The position numbers were made by a program, and so were the translations under genes. From Mucilaginibacter sp. SMC90 (GTDB lineage Bacteria > Bacteroidota > Bacteroidia > Sphingobacteriales > Sphingobacteriaceae), in contig NZ_CP094527.1 in assembly GCF_022811725.1 (NCBI RefSeq), positions 6,510,001-6,574,000 on the forward strand: 64,000 nt of DNA, written 5' to 3'. The notes below the pieces were generated by a model. That model was given only the letters and a program-made list of their open reading frames with translations. It had not been told where the DNA came from and ran no database searches. This document shows, piece by piece, positions 16,619-24,729 of the stretch. Within the stretch, counting starts at the first letter, position 1, and every line of letters starts with the position of its first letter.

Positions 16619-17515
16619 TTAGTGCTGATTAAATTTTTCTTTCATCCCCAATAAGCCCCAAATGCCCCCGCTATGTATTGCCATGATTTTGCTGCCGGGT
16701 TCAAAGTGTCCTTTGGTTATCAGATCATATAAAGCATACATCATCTTGCCTGTGTATACAGGCTCTATCAATATGCCTGTTGCTGCAACAAACTGTTTAA
16801 TAAAACTTACAAGCTCATCATTTGCTTTTCCGTAACCGCCAAAGTGATAACCGGTGTGTATATCATAATCTGCCGGTGCTGTTAAAAAGCGGTTTATCTC
16901 ATCCTTAATAAACCCGCCATTCTTAAACACAGGCACCGCATTAAATTTTGTTTTTAGTTGATGATTGCTTAATCCGTTAATGATACCTGCCGCCGTTGTG
17001 CCGGTACCGCAGGCGCAAAAAATATGATCATAGGGCTCCGTTAGCTCATCAACCAGTTCGCTGCAACCCCTGGCCCCTTCGGCAGAGGCACCACCCTCAT
17101 CGATAAAAAAAGCCTGGTCATCATTATCAAAATATTGATTGAACAGGGTGGGTTTATCACGATAACTGTCACGATCTGTAAACTGCAGTGCCATACCATG
17201 CAAACGGCATAAAAACAAAGTGTCGTTATCAACTTGCTCGCCCCTTACAATACCTGTTGATTTAAATCCAAATTTTGCCGCAGCAGCTGCCGTAGCTAAC
17301 AGGTGGTTTGAATAAGCTCCCCCAAAGGTTACAAGGTGCGTTTTCCCCTCAGCCTGAGCATGTTTAAGTACATATTTAAGTTTACGCCATTTATTTCCTG
17401 ATATCATTGGGTGGATCAGATCATCGCGCTTGATGAAAACTTTTATACCCTGGCGATCAAACAAAGGGCTGTTGATTTGCTGTACAGGGCTAAAAATCTC
17501 AAGATCGATGTTCAT
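16619..17515 (-). CDS. PLP-dependent 1-aminocyclopropane-1-carboxylate deaminase / D-cysteine desulfhydrase family protein
   Basis: A fold type II PLP enzyme of 298 residues. The PLP lysine lies in SGNKWRKLKY, followed by FGGAYSNHLLATAAAA, the conserved serine-asparagine segment. ACGTGTTAAG is the phosphate-binding loop. The family includes ACC deaminase and D-cysteine desulfhydrase; most bacterial members of this length are desulfhydrases or act on D-amino acids, and the sequence does not settle the substrate. No signal peptide. It diverges from the pseudouridine synthase gene. The stop codon is part of a repeat copy. Confidence 0.85.
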   Translation of the reverse strand: MNIDLEIFSPVQQINSPLFDRQGIKVFIKRDDLIHPMISGNKWRKLKYVLKHAQAEGKTHLVTFGGAYSNHLLATAAAAAKFGFKSTGIVRGEQVDNDTLFLCRLHGMALQFTDRDSYRDKPTLFNQYFDNDDQAFFIDEGGASAEGARGCSELVDELTEPYDHIFCACGTGTTAAGIINGLSNHQLKTKFNAVPVFKNGGFIKDEINRFLTAPADYDIHTGYHFGGYGKANDELVSFIKQFVAATGILIEPVYTGKMMYALYDLITKGHFEPGSKIMAIHSGGIWGLLGMKEKFNQH

Positions 17516-17574
17516 AAAATAATATGGCCTTAATGCTATTGCAATATTACGTTTAACCTACCACAAAAAACGAT

Positions 17575-17582
17575 TACTTTTG
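17575..17582 (+). promoter_or_regulatory. -7 box TACTTTTG before the RluD-type gene
   Basis: Identical to the bshB1 box, including the following CGC, and ends eight bases before the ATG at 17591. A GTTTA about 20 bases upstream is a weak -33 candidate. Confidence 0.5.
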
Positions 17583-17590
17583 CGCCTCAA

Positions 17591-18628
17591 ATGGCACACG
17601 AACCCGAACTTGTTGAGCAGGAAGAACAGGACTTGTATGAGCACTTACGCATAGTGGTTGACAAGGGCCAGTCGCTTTTACGTATTGATAAATTTTTGAT
17701 GCACCGCGTAGAGAATGCTTCACGCAACCGTATTCAAAATGCAATTGAACTGGGCAATGTGCTGGTGAACGATAAAACCATTAAATCAAGCTATAAAGTA
17801 AAGCCGCTTGATGTGATTTCGGTAGTGTTACCGCACCCGCCGCGTGATACCGAGGTTTATCCCGAAAACATTCCTATCAATATCATTTATGAGGATGATG
17901 ATGTATTGGTGGTTGATAAGGAAGCGGGCATGGTGGTTCACCCGGGCTATAACAACTATACAGGCACATTAGTAAATGCGCTGGTATATCATTTTCAGCA
18001 ATTGCCCACCTTACCGGGCAATGATGGGCGGCCCGGGCTTGTACACCGCATTGACAAAGACACTTCAGGGCTGTTGCTTATCAGTAAAAACGAGCGCTCC
18101 ATGAACTGGCTGGCTAAGCAGTTTTTTGATCATACCATCACCCGCAAATACATAGCGCTTGCCTGGGGCGATCTGCCCGAAGATGGTACCGTAACCGGCT
18201 ATATTGGCCGCAGCGTTGCCGACAGGCGGGTAATGTCGATATACGACGATCCTGAAAAGGGCAAATGGTCGGTAACACATTATAAAGTCCTGGAGCGTAT
18301 GGGTTATGTTACCCTGATCGAGTGCCAGCTGGAAACCGGGCGCACCCACCAGATCAGGGCACATATGAGGCATATCGGTCACCCCTTGTTTAGCGATGCC
18401 ACTTATGGCGGCGATAAAATTTTGAAGGGTACCATGTTCAGCAAATACAAACAGTTTGTTGAAAACTGCTTTGAACTGATGCCGCGGCAGGCCCTGCATG
18501 CGCAAACGCTGGGCTTTTTACACCCCACGTTAAAAAAGCAGGTACATTTTGAATCGCCGCTGCCACCTGATTTTGAAGCAGTACTTGCAAAATGGCGAAA
18601 ATACAGTGATACAGATACGAAGCAATAG
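17591..18628 (+). CDS. RluD-family large-subunit rRNA pseudouridine synthase
   Basis: A 345-residue enzyme that isomerises specific uridines in 23S rRNA. An N-terminal S4 RNA-binding domain (about 28-90, LRIDKFLMHRVENASRNRIQ) precedes the catalytic domain. The hallmark HRIDKDTSGLL holds the nucleophile Asp155, and ETGRTHQIRAHM is the second family motif. The order and length fit RluD (positions 1911, 1915 and 1917 in E. coli numbering), although RluC-like specificity cannot be excluded. The start follows a -7 box by eight bases. The next gene is 72 bases downstream on the same strand. Confidence 0.93.
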   Translation: MAHEPELVEQEEQDLYEHLRIVVDKGQSLLRIDKFLMHRVENASRNRIQNAIELGNVLVNDKTIKSSYKVKPLDVISVVLPHPPRDTEVYPENIPINIIYEDDDVLVVDKEAGMVVHPGYNNYTGTLVNALVYHFQQLPTLPGNDGRPGLVHRIDKDTSGLLLISKNERSMNWLAKQFFDHTITRKYIALAWGDLPEDGTVTGYIGRSVADRRVMSIYDDPEKGKWSVTHYKVLERMGYVTLIECQLETGRTHQIRAHMRHIGHPLFSDATYGGDKILKGTMFSKYKQFVENCFELMPRQALHAQTLGFLHPTLKKQVHFESPLPPDFEAVLAKWRKYSDTDTKQ

Positions 18629-18700
18629 ACGTTAGATAAAGAAGACAAATAATACCTGGTAACCCAATAAACACGATCAAATTATAATATCTACCTGTCC

Positions 18701-19537
18701 ATGATGCCCGTATTCATCAATTTTAACGGCGAATATCTCCCACAAAACACACCATTGCTTTCCATTGGCAACAGGGGCTTTAAATATGGCGATGGCCTGT
18801 TTGAAAGCATGCGGTTGATGAAAGGAAAACTAAAATTTGCCGAACTGCATGCCGACCGCCTTCAACGGGGTATGAAAGCCCTTAAAATTGATGGCTATTC
18901 GCAAATGGACACCTGGTTTCTGAACGATATTGTTAATGAACTTGCCCGCCGGAACAAGGTAAAACACGGCAGGCTGCGCCTAACCGTTTACCGTGATGCC
19001 GAAGGTTTGTATACTCCCACCCAAAATAAAATGGGTTATTGCCTGGAGCTAACCCCATCAGAAGAGCCCCGGTATTTTTTGAACGAGAAAGGCCTGATCA
19101 TGGATGTGTTTACGGAATTACCCAAACCCTCAAATTATCTGTCAAATATTAAAACCTGCAACTCGCTTATCTATGTTATGGCCAGCTTATACAAAACCCA
19201 AAACAAGCTGGATGATGTTTTTTTGCTGAACCAAAATGGTAACCTCTGCGAGGCCAGCAGCTCCAATATTTTCATCAATTATCAAAATCATTTATATACC
19301 CCGGCACTAAGTGAAGGCTGCGTTGAAGGCGTTATGCGCCATGTAGTGATTAAAATGGCCAAAGAAAATAACATCGAGATAACCGAAGCCCAGATCAACC
19401 CCGACATTTTATACGAAGCCGACGAAGTGTTTCTAACCAATGCCACCCGCGGCATCCAAACCGTGATGGGTTTTGGTGTAAGGCGTTATTTTAACCAGTA
19501 CAGCAAGGTGCTGATGGATGAGCTGAATAAATTGTAG
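18701..19537 (+). CDS. Class IV aminotransferase, candidate aminodeoxychorismate lyase
   Basis: A fold type IV PLP protein of 278 residues. GFKYGDGLFESMR (26-38) is the family N-terminal motif. Lys151 in SNIKTCNSL is the PLP lysine, and NGNLCEASSSNIF the cofactor-binding loop. Members are branched-chain aminotransferases, D-amino-acid transaminases or 4-amino-4-deoxychorismate lyase (PabC). The short length and the presence of pabB in the same region favour PabC, but this is inference. The start could be either of two adjacent ATG codons. It probably shares a transcript with the RluD-type gene. Confidence 0.8.
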   Translation: MMPVFINFNGEYLPQNTPLLSIGNRGFKYGDGLFESMRLMKGKLKFAELHADRLQRGMKALKIDGYSQMDTWFLNDIVNELARRNKVKHGRLRLTVYRDAEGLYTPTQNKMGYCLELTPSEEPRYFLNEKGLIMDVFTELPKPSNYLSNIKTCNSLIYVMASLYKTQNKLDDVFLLNQNGNLCEASSSNIFINYQNHLYTPALSEGCVEGVMRHVVIKMAKENNIEITEAQINPDILYEADEVFLTNATRGIQTVMGFGVRRYFNQYSKVLMDELNKL

Positions 19538-19560
19538 GTATTTAGTTTCCTGCCGATTGC

Positions 19561-19699
19561 CATTTCGACGAATGTGTTAGGGAATGAGCGTTAGCGTGAG
19601 GAGAAAAATCTTATACGCCATGCACAATTGTTTTACAGGGCGCATAAGATTTCTCTTTCGCCCCGGCGCTTATAGCCCCCCTGCTCTATCGAAATGACA
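19561..19699. repeat. Inverted repeat, family A copy 1
   Basis: Ends CATTTCGACGAA and CTATCGAAATGACA are complementary, and the interior carries GAGGAGAAAAATCTTATACG and GCATAAGATTTCTCTTTCG as a second pairing. It is a shorter and more diverged relative of the inner elements at 30467-30634 and 42542-42708. It begins about 24 bases after the class IV aminotransferase stop codon and ends 20 bases before the DUF3050 stop codon on the other strand. Confidence 0.75.
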
Positions 19700-19719
19700 A
19701 TTTTATTATAGAATGATAT

Positions 19720-20517
19720 TTAAAGAGAGCTTACTTCTTGTACTTTAATCCCCTCCAAAATTCCATCCCAAAGGGCAATACGTGCCAGTAAAGCTTCTTT
19801 AACAGCCGCAGTAGCCTCGGCCCATTTGCTGTCATCCTCGCCGCAAAGTTCGGCGGTCATTTGGTAGGCCAGTTGAGAGTGGTGGTCGCCGTCAACTTCA
19901 ATGTGGCGCTCAAGATAGTATAAAAGGATATCCACCTTGCCCGGTAACTGCTGGCTTAGTTCCTTTACTATGCTCACAAACATATCAGGGATCAGGTCTT
20001 CACGGCCAAAAGTGAATACAGCTGCTTGCAGGTAATCTTTATTGGTATCAATAACATCAAAGGTATGCTGTACAAAGCTTCGTGCAGCAACGGGAATATT
20101 AGCAATAATGAGCGCCTCATCAATATGCTTGCCGAAGTTCAGCTCATTAAATAGGTTATTGATCCCTTCGGCTGCACTGCCTGCTTGCTGCATGGCCCGC
20201 AGGTAAAGTTCGAAATGGCTTGCCCGGTTACCTTCCTCGTCGATATCGCTTTCTTCGCCTGCAACAATTTCATTGATCAGGTAACGGGTATTTGCGTTGC
20301 CTGTTGGCATCCATGGCGTAATAGTGCAGGTGAGCTTTTGCTGCAAAGCTTTTAACAGCGACATAAAATCCCAAACAGCAAATACATGGTGCTCCATAAA
20401 AACGGTAAGTTCATCAAGCGAAGTAATGTTTTTATAAAGCTCGTGACTGATAAGCTGATTACGTAAAGGCTGGATCTCGTTCTTTAATTGTGCAATGCGG
20501 TTGCTGTTATTAGCCAT
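19720..20517 (-). CDS. DUF3050 family protein, heme-oxygenase-like fold
   Basis: A 265-residue helical protein that fits DUF3050, a family with the heme-oxygenase-like fold. MEHHVFAVWDFMSLLK (about residues 41-56) and HIEVDGDHHSQLAYQM (about 209-224) hold the Glu and His residues that bind two metals in related diiron oxidases, and FTFGREDLIPDMF lies between. An oxidase role is possible but not shown. No signal peptide. It lies alone, with repeat elements in the gaps on both sides. Confidence 0.72.
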   Translation of the reverse strand: MANNSNRIAQLKNEIQPLRNQLISHELYKNITSLDELTVFMEHHVFAVWDFMSLLKALQQKLTCTITPWMPTGNANTRYLINEIVAGEESDIDEEGNRASHFELYLRAMQQAGSAAEGINNLFNELNFGKHIDEALIIANIPVAARSFVQHTFDVIDTNKDYLQAAVFTFGREDLIPDMFVSIVKELSQQLPGKVDILLYYLERHIEVDGDHHSQLAYQMTAELCGEDDSKWAEATAAVKEALLARIALWDGILEGIKVQEVSSL

Positions 20518-20681
20518 GTATCAAAAATTGTATGGGCAGCAAAAATAGCAAACAGGGTGATTATTAATGAAGTAATTATTTTTTTTGACGGGGTGGTGAT
20601 GAGGGGTTAAAACGCTTTTAGAAGAACGATGTTTAAAACGACACAATGTGAATTACGAATTGGAAATAGAATCTCCACCGC

Positions 20682-20760
20682 GTCATTCCGAGGAACGAAG
20701 TAATCTCTAATTAGCAGAGCCGCTATGTGTAGTTCGCGATTGCTTCGTTCCTCGGAATGA
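20682..20760. repeat. Inverted repeat, family B copy 2
   Basis: The arms GTCATTCCGAGGAACGAAG.. and ..GCTTCGTTCCTCGGAATGA pair with one internal mismatch; the centre CCGCTATGTGTAGTTCGCG is close to copy 1. Compared with copy 1, both arms carry the matching change TTGCGAGG to TTCCGAGG, so pairing is kept. It begins about 30 bases past the stop codon of the DUF2071 gene. Confidence 0.8.
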
Positions 20761-20790
20761 AGTTTTTATTAAGCAGCTTTTTGCACCCCC

Positions 20791-21522
20791 TTACTTCCTC
20801 ACCACTATTTTCTCCCCCATCCTAACTACAATATCCGACCCAAGCGCATAGAAAGCCGAAACAGGCTCCCTCTCCAAAAACGGTTTAAATACTTCGCCGT
20901 ACAGTGCGGTAACATCCGCATCAAAAACATAATCGCACACCAACCCGGTTTGCCATGAGATGTGTTCAACCTGATATTCCATAGTTTTGGTATCGCTTAA
21001 ACCGTTGTACCCCCAGTAATGCTCCAGAATAAACTCTTCCGGGCTACCGGTTTTGATGTCAACCAACTCATTACTCGCTGTTGCGCCGAGTTTATTCCAA
21101 CGGCCGTTAAGCTTCCATTCGTATAAAAATTGGGTATGGTTATCTGCTGCTGCGATGACGGAACTACGCATAGGCAGGGCGCGGTAATGCTCTTTATAAA
21201 GATTATTGGCAATAAGCATGATCATGCTTTTCGGCACTATCTCACTGATGAAAACAGCCCCCCTCTTCCATTCGGTACCATTGTTATATCGCACATAAAA
21301 ACGCAGGTTTACCTCTTCAAAGTTTACATGCCACGGCCATTTTATGCCCAGCACCCGTGTATCCAGAAACATGAAACCAACCATGCTTACCAGCGCCTTG
21401 CCTTCCCAAAGATCAAGCACGGTACCCGCCGGGATGTAAGGTTTTAATATAGCGGCATCAACCTCGTAATTGAGCATTACCAGGTTTTTCCATTGTGCTT
21501 TTAAAAACTCGCTTTTAGCCAT
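20791..21522 (-). CDS. DUF2071 family protein (YqjF-like)
   Basis: A 243-residue protein of the DUF2071 group related to acetoacetate decarboxylase-like folds. Recognisable stretches are QWKNLVMLNYEVDAAILKPYIPAGTVLDLW near the N-terminus, VSMVGFMFLDTRVLGI and NFEEVNLRFYVRY. No catalytic function is established for the family and the decarboxylase lysine is not evident. No signal peptide or membrane segment. A terminator for the upstream M48 unit lies just before it, so it needs its own promoter, which I cannot locate. Confidence 0.78.
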   Translation of the reverse strand: MAKSEFLKAQWKNLVMLNYEVDAAILKPYIPAGTVLDLWEGKALVSMVGFMFLDTRVLGIKWPWHVNFEEVNLRFYVRYNNGTEWKRGAVFISEIVPKSMIMLIANNLYKEHYRALPMRSSVIAAADNHTQFLYEWKLNGRWNKLGATASNELVDIKTGSPEEFILEHYWGYNGLSDTKTMEYQVEHISWQTGLVCDYVFDADVTALYGEVFKPFLEREPVSAFYALGSDIVVRMGEKIVVRK

Positions 21523-21531
21523 AAAAAGAAA

Positions 21532-21557
21532 AATCCCGCCTTTTCACGGGCGGGATT
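21532..21557 (-). terminator. Terminator after the M48 protease gene
   Basis: Hairpin AATCCCGCC..GGGCGGGATT, followed on the minus strand by a T-rich run (TTTTTCTTTTTAT). It ends the plsY-M48 unit 13 bases after the M48 stop codon. Confidence 0.85.
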
Positions 21558-21569
21558 CATTATTGATGA

Positions 21570-22370
21570 TTAGTTTTTATAATATTTCATAGCCTCGGGT
21601 ATGAGGTTCTGGATATTGGCAATACGGGTTGCGTCGGCAGGGTGTGTGCTTAAAAACTCAGGTGGAGCCCCACCTTTATTTTGAGCTGCCATGCGCTGCC
21701 AGAAAGCTATAGCATTATGCGGATCATAACCAGCCATAGCCATAAAGGTTAAACCTAAACGATCGGCCTCCGATTCCTGGTTACGTGAGTAAGCAAGTAA
21801 TTTCAACTGGCTTCCAACTCCGTATAAAGTGCTGATAGCGGTTTGTGTAGCCTGCGATTGCTGGCTTGTAGCCGCGCCCACTAACTGTCCGCCGCCTTGT
21901 ACCAGCATCTCCTGCGAAATACGTTCGGCCGAGTGGCGTGCTATGGCATGACCAATTTCGTGGCCCATAACCACAGCAAGGTAAGCATCTGTATTGGCAA
22001 CAGGTAACAATCCGCTGTAAACGGCCACCTTGCCTCCTGGCATACACCAGGCGTTAACTTCGGTGCTTTGGATCAGGTTAAATTCCCATTGAAAGTTATA
22101 CTGATCGCCATAGCCATTTTCTTTCAGGTATTTTTCAATGGCTACAGCAAGCCTGTTACCAATGGTTTTAACGCGTTGCGCGTCGGCACCACTGGCTACT
22201 ACTTTGGTTTTAGGGTCGGTGAGCAGTTGTTTGTAGCTTGCCGCAGCCGACTGATTTACTTCGGCATCACCAACAAGGCTTAATTGTTTACGGCCGGTTA
22301 ACGGCACAGTTGAACATGAAAAGACAGCCATGACAGCTATCAGGACTAATGCAGGTTTAAACTTTTTCAT
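21570..22370 (-). CDS. M48 family metalloprotease, lipoprotein
   Basis: A zinc endopeptidase of 266 residues, LoiP/YggG-like. The signal ends in AVFSC with Cys19 as the lipidated residue, so it should be anchored in the periplasm, probably to the outer membrane. HEIGH at 137-141 in VVMGHEIGHAIARHSAERI is the zinc motif, and ESEADRLGLTFMAMAGYDP supplies the third ligand. STHPADATRI near the C-terminus is typical. Such proteases trim or remove misfolded envelope proteins. Its start is only five bases from the plsY stop codon, so the two are likely co-transcribed. Confidence 0.93.
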   Translation of the reverse strand: MKKFKPALVLIAVMAVFSCSTVPLTGRKQLSLVGDAEVNQSAAASYKQLLTDPKTKVVASGADAQRVKTIGNRLAVAIEKYLKENGYGDQYNFQWEFNLIQSTEVNAWCMPGGKVAVYSGLLPVANTDAYLAVVMGHEIGHAIARHSAERISQEMLVQGGGQLVGAATSQQSQATQTAISTLYGVGSQLKLLAYSRNQESEADRLGLTFMAMAGYDPHNAIAFWQRMAAQNKGGAPPEFLSTHPADATRIANIQNLIPEAMKYYKN

Positions 22371-22375
22371 GGTGA

Positions 22376-23029
22376 TCAGGAAGTTGTTGTTTTCTTTTTA
22401 AAAAAATTAACTTTCGATTCTTTGCCCCTTATTAAGCGTTCAATATTTTTTTGGTGGGTTACAAGCACAAGCACACAAATGCACATGCCGTAAATTACTA
22501 TCGACCGGATAGGTGTTGGGAACACAAATGTAACGCCTATAGGATAAGTAAAGGCAGCTGCAATTGAGCTCAGCGACACATATTTTGAGATCAGCAATAC
22601 CGTTATAAAAACAATTATACACAATAAAGCGGCATGGAAATGTATAGCCAAAATCATTCCAAACAAGGTTGCTACGCCTTTGCCCCCTCTAAATCCTGCA
22701 AAAATCGGGAACAGGTGCCCCATAACTGCTGCGATACCCAAAGCAAGCTCATAGTTTGTATAGGCGGTTGAATTGATAGCACCTGTTGCAGATGCCCCAA
22801 TAAAATAAGCGAAGTTGGTTGCTGCCCAGCCTTTAAAAATATCAAGCAGCATCACCGGAATGCCTGCCTGTTTACCAAGCACGCGAAAAGTATTTGTAGC
22901 ACCAGCATTACCGCTTCCGTACTCTCGTACATCCACTTTGTAAAAAGCCATACCTATCCAAACAGCCGTTGGTATTGAGCCGCATAGATAAGCCATTATA
23001 AGCGCTGTAACAGAGTAAACGGTTATCAT
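22376..23029 (-). CDS. plsY: Glycerol-3-phosphate acyltransferase PlsY
   Basis: An integral membrane acyltransferase of 217 residues. It adds an acyl group from acyl-phosphate to glycerol-3-phosphate, the first step of phospholipid synthesis. The three family motifs are present: YLCGSIPTAVWIG near the start, GSGNAGATNTFRVLGKQAG, and GFRGGKGVATLFG. At least five hydrophobic segments are seen. The basic C-terminus (KKKTTTS) is probably cytoplasmic. It starts with ATG and leads directly into the M48 protease gene. Confidence 0.95.
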   Translation of the reverse strand: MITVYSVTALIMAYLCGSIPTAVWIGMAFYKVDVREYGSGNAGATNTFRVLGKQAGIPVMLLDIFKGWAATNFAYFIGASATGAINSTAYTNYELALGIAAVMGHLFPIFAGFRGGKGVATLFGMILAIHFHAALLCIIVFITVLLISKYVSLSSIAAAFTYPIGVTFVFPTPIRSIVIYGMCICVLVLVTHQKNIERLIRGKESKVNFFKKKTTTS

Positions 23030-23132
23030 TCTCGTGCAATATTACAAAATTGAAGCGGTAAAAGCGTTTTAATCGCAGCGCTTTTACCACTAAACTTTGT
23101 TAAATAATATGTTATTTGATTTTTAACTCCCC

Positions 23133-23978
23133 TTACTTTACAGCTTTCAGACTAAGGTCAAGGCTTTTAACCGAATGTGTAAGCGCCCCTACAGAAATGT
23201 AATCAACCCCGCAATCCGCATATTCGCGGATATTATCAATGGTTATCCCTCCCGAAGCTTCGGTAATAAAGCGCCCCTTGTTCATGGCTACAGCCTGGCG
23301 CAGGTTATCGAAATTAAAGTTGTCTATCAATATACGGTTTACGTTACCTGTTTGTAAAACCTGCTCCAGCTCATCAAGGTTACGTACCTCAATTTCAATA
23401 GCCAATTTTTTTCCGGTGTTAGCGAGGTATTGATTAGCACTTTCAATGGCTTGCCTTATCCCGCCTGCGTAATCAACATGGTTGTCCTTGATCAGGATCA
23501 TATCGTACAAACCAAACCGGTGGTTTACACCTCCGCCAATGCGCACTGCCCATTTTTCGAGGTAACGAATACCCGGGGTAGTTTTGCGGGTATCCAAAAC
23601 TTTAGTATTTGTTCCTTTCAGCAAGTCAACTATTTCGCGGGTTTTTGTAGCAATTCCCGACATGCGCTGCATGCAATTCAGTACCAAACGCTCGGCAGTT
23701 AAAATGCTTCGCGAACTGCCTTCAACCTCAAAGGCAACGTCTTTATATTTAACCGGCGTACCATCCTGCAAAAACACAGTAAGTTTAAGATTGGGATCAA
23801 CCACATGAAATATCTCGGCAGCCAGCTCAACACCGGCCAGTATTCCTTCGTCCTTAACTAAAAGCCGGGCTTTGCCCGTAGCTTCAGCAGGGATAGTTGA
23901 AAGTGAAGTATGATCGCCATCGCCAACATCCTCACTTAAAGCATTATTTATAAACTGATGTATTAGTTCCTTATCCAA
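23133..23978 (-). CDS. nadC: Nicotinate-nucleotide pyrophosphorylase (carboxylating)
   Basis: Quinolinate phosphoribosyltransferase of 281 residues, which makes nicotinate mononucleotide in de novo NAD synthesis. Family motifs: EDVGDGDHTS near the start, LNCMQRMSGIAT, DTRKTTPGIRYLEKWAV, GGGVNHRFGLYDMILIKDNH and EASGGI. The start is taken as TTG at 23978, because no ATG fits before the conserved N-terminal region and a -7 box lies 19 bases upstream. No other NAD-pathway gene is adjacent, although nadK lies at the end of the window. Confidence 0.94.
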   Translation of the reverse strand: MDKELIHQFINNALSEDVGDGDHTSLSTIPAEATGKARLLVKDEGILAGVELAAEIFHVVDPNLKLTVFLQDGTPVKYKDVAFEVEGSSRSILTAERLVLNCMQRMSGIATKTREIVDLLKGTNTKVLDTRKTTPGIRYLEKWAVRIGGGVNHRFGLYDMILIKDNHVDYAGGIRQAIESANQYLANTGKKLAIEIEVRNLDELEQVLQTGNVNRILIDNFNFDNLRQAVAMNKGRFITEASGGITIDNIREYADCGVDYISVGALTHSVKSLDLSLKAVK

Positions 23979-23997
23979 TTGCGTACTTTTTGAGTGT

Positions 23998-24005
23998 CAA
24001 AAGTA
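23998..24005 (-). promoter_or_regulatory. -7 box TACTTTTG before nadC
   Basis: A minus-strand match to TAnnTTTG, 19 bases before the TTG start. It supports both the unusual start codon and transcription separate from the DUF4783 gene. Confidence 0.5.
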
Positions 24006-24068
24006 ACAACAATTTTTAAATGCGGGGGTTTGATGGCTATGTATGATAAAATGAATTTGAAAATACGT

Positions 24069-24138
24069 TGATTTGAAAATTTGATAATGTCAAAGCATAT
24101 TCATTTTCAAATTAACCAATCTTCAAATTTTCAAATCA
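24069..24138. repeat. Repeat family H: TGATTTGAAAATTTGA inverted repeat
   Basis: TGATTTGAAAATTTGA at 24069-24084 is repeated exactly as its complement at 24123-24138, with further TTTGAAAAT and TTTTCAAATTA pieces around it. The right end lies two bases past the stop codon of the DUF4783 gene. Non-coding. Confidence 0.7.
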
Positions 24139-24140
24139 GA

Positions 24141-24536
24141 TCATTTCACCTTCTCGTCTTCGATTTTTAACTCAACAACATTAGTGCCTTTGCCGGCATC
24201 TTTCAGCGTAATGGCAACCCTGAACTCACCTTTATCGGTATTTAAGATATAAACACCAAAATGGTAGTTGCCTCCCGAGTTTACTTTGTGCAGGAGTTTT
24301 ATGCCCTGGGGTTTATTTTTAGCAAAAAATTTATCCAATATAACTGCAGCCTGGGTTTGCGAGTAAACATTCTCCTCCTCCATCATGGTTATCTCCACGT
24401 TATTGGCAAATAGCTTGGATAGCTCTTTGGTGTTACCGGCCTTTAAAAGATTAGCTACGTTATCTAACACATCGGCATATGAAGCGTATGGGATCAGCAA
24501 TAACAAAATAAACGATGGCAAGTATTTCAATTTCAT
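24141..24536 (-). CDS. DUF4783 family exported protein
   Basis: A small periplasmic protein of 131 residues with a signal peptide (1-21, ending in PYASYAD). The mature part (LLKAGNTKELSKLFANNVEITM, VILDKFFAKNKPQ, GEFRVAITLKD) fits DUF4783, an NTF2-like fold family of Bacteroidota with no known activity. It lies upstream of nadC on the same strand, separated by a repeat. Function is not assigned. Confidence 0.78.
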   Translation of the reverse strand: MKLKYLPSFILLLLIPYASYADVLDNVANLLKAGNTKELSKLFANNVEITMMEEENVYSQTQAAVILDKFFAKNKPQGIKLLHKVNSGGNYHFGVYILNTDKGEFRVAITLKDAGKGTNVVELKIEDEKVK

Positions 24537-24717
24537 ACTATAATAACGTACTAATGGGTGCTAAAGTTACAGGGACGACTAACAGGTTAGTTGATTTTAT
24601 ATAAGATGAAAAGGTATTTCAAAATCTTATACAATACATATTAACACGCAAGTCGCACTTTTATTTCAGGCTGCTAACCTAAATTAAAAAATTATATATA
24701 AAGTACCCCGTTGCCTT

Positions 24718-24725
24718 TATATTTG
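24718..24725 (+). promoter_or_regulatory. -7 box TATATTTG close to the gpmI start
   Basis: A match to TAnnTTTG ending four bases before the GTG start of gpmI. No convincing -33 element lies in the AT-rich region upstream. Confidence 0.45.
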
Positions 24726-24729
24726 CATT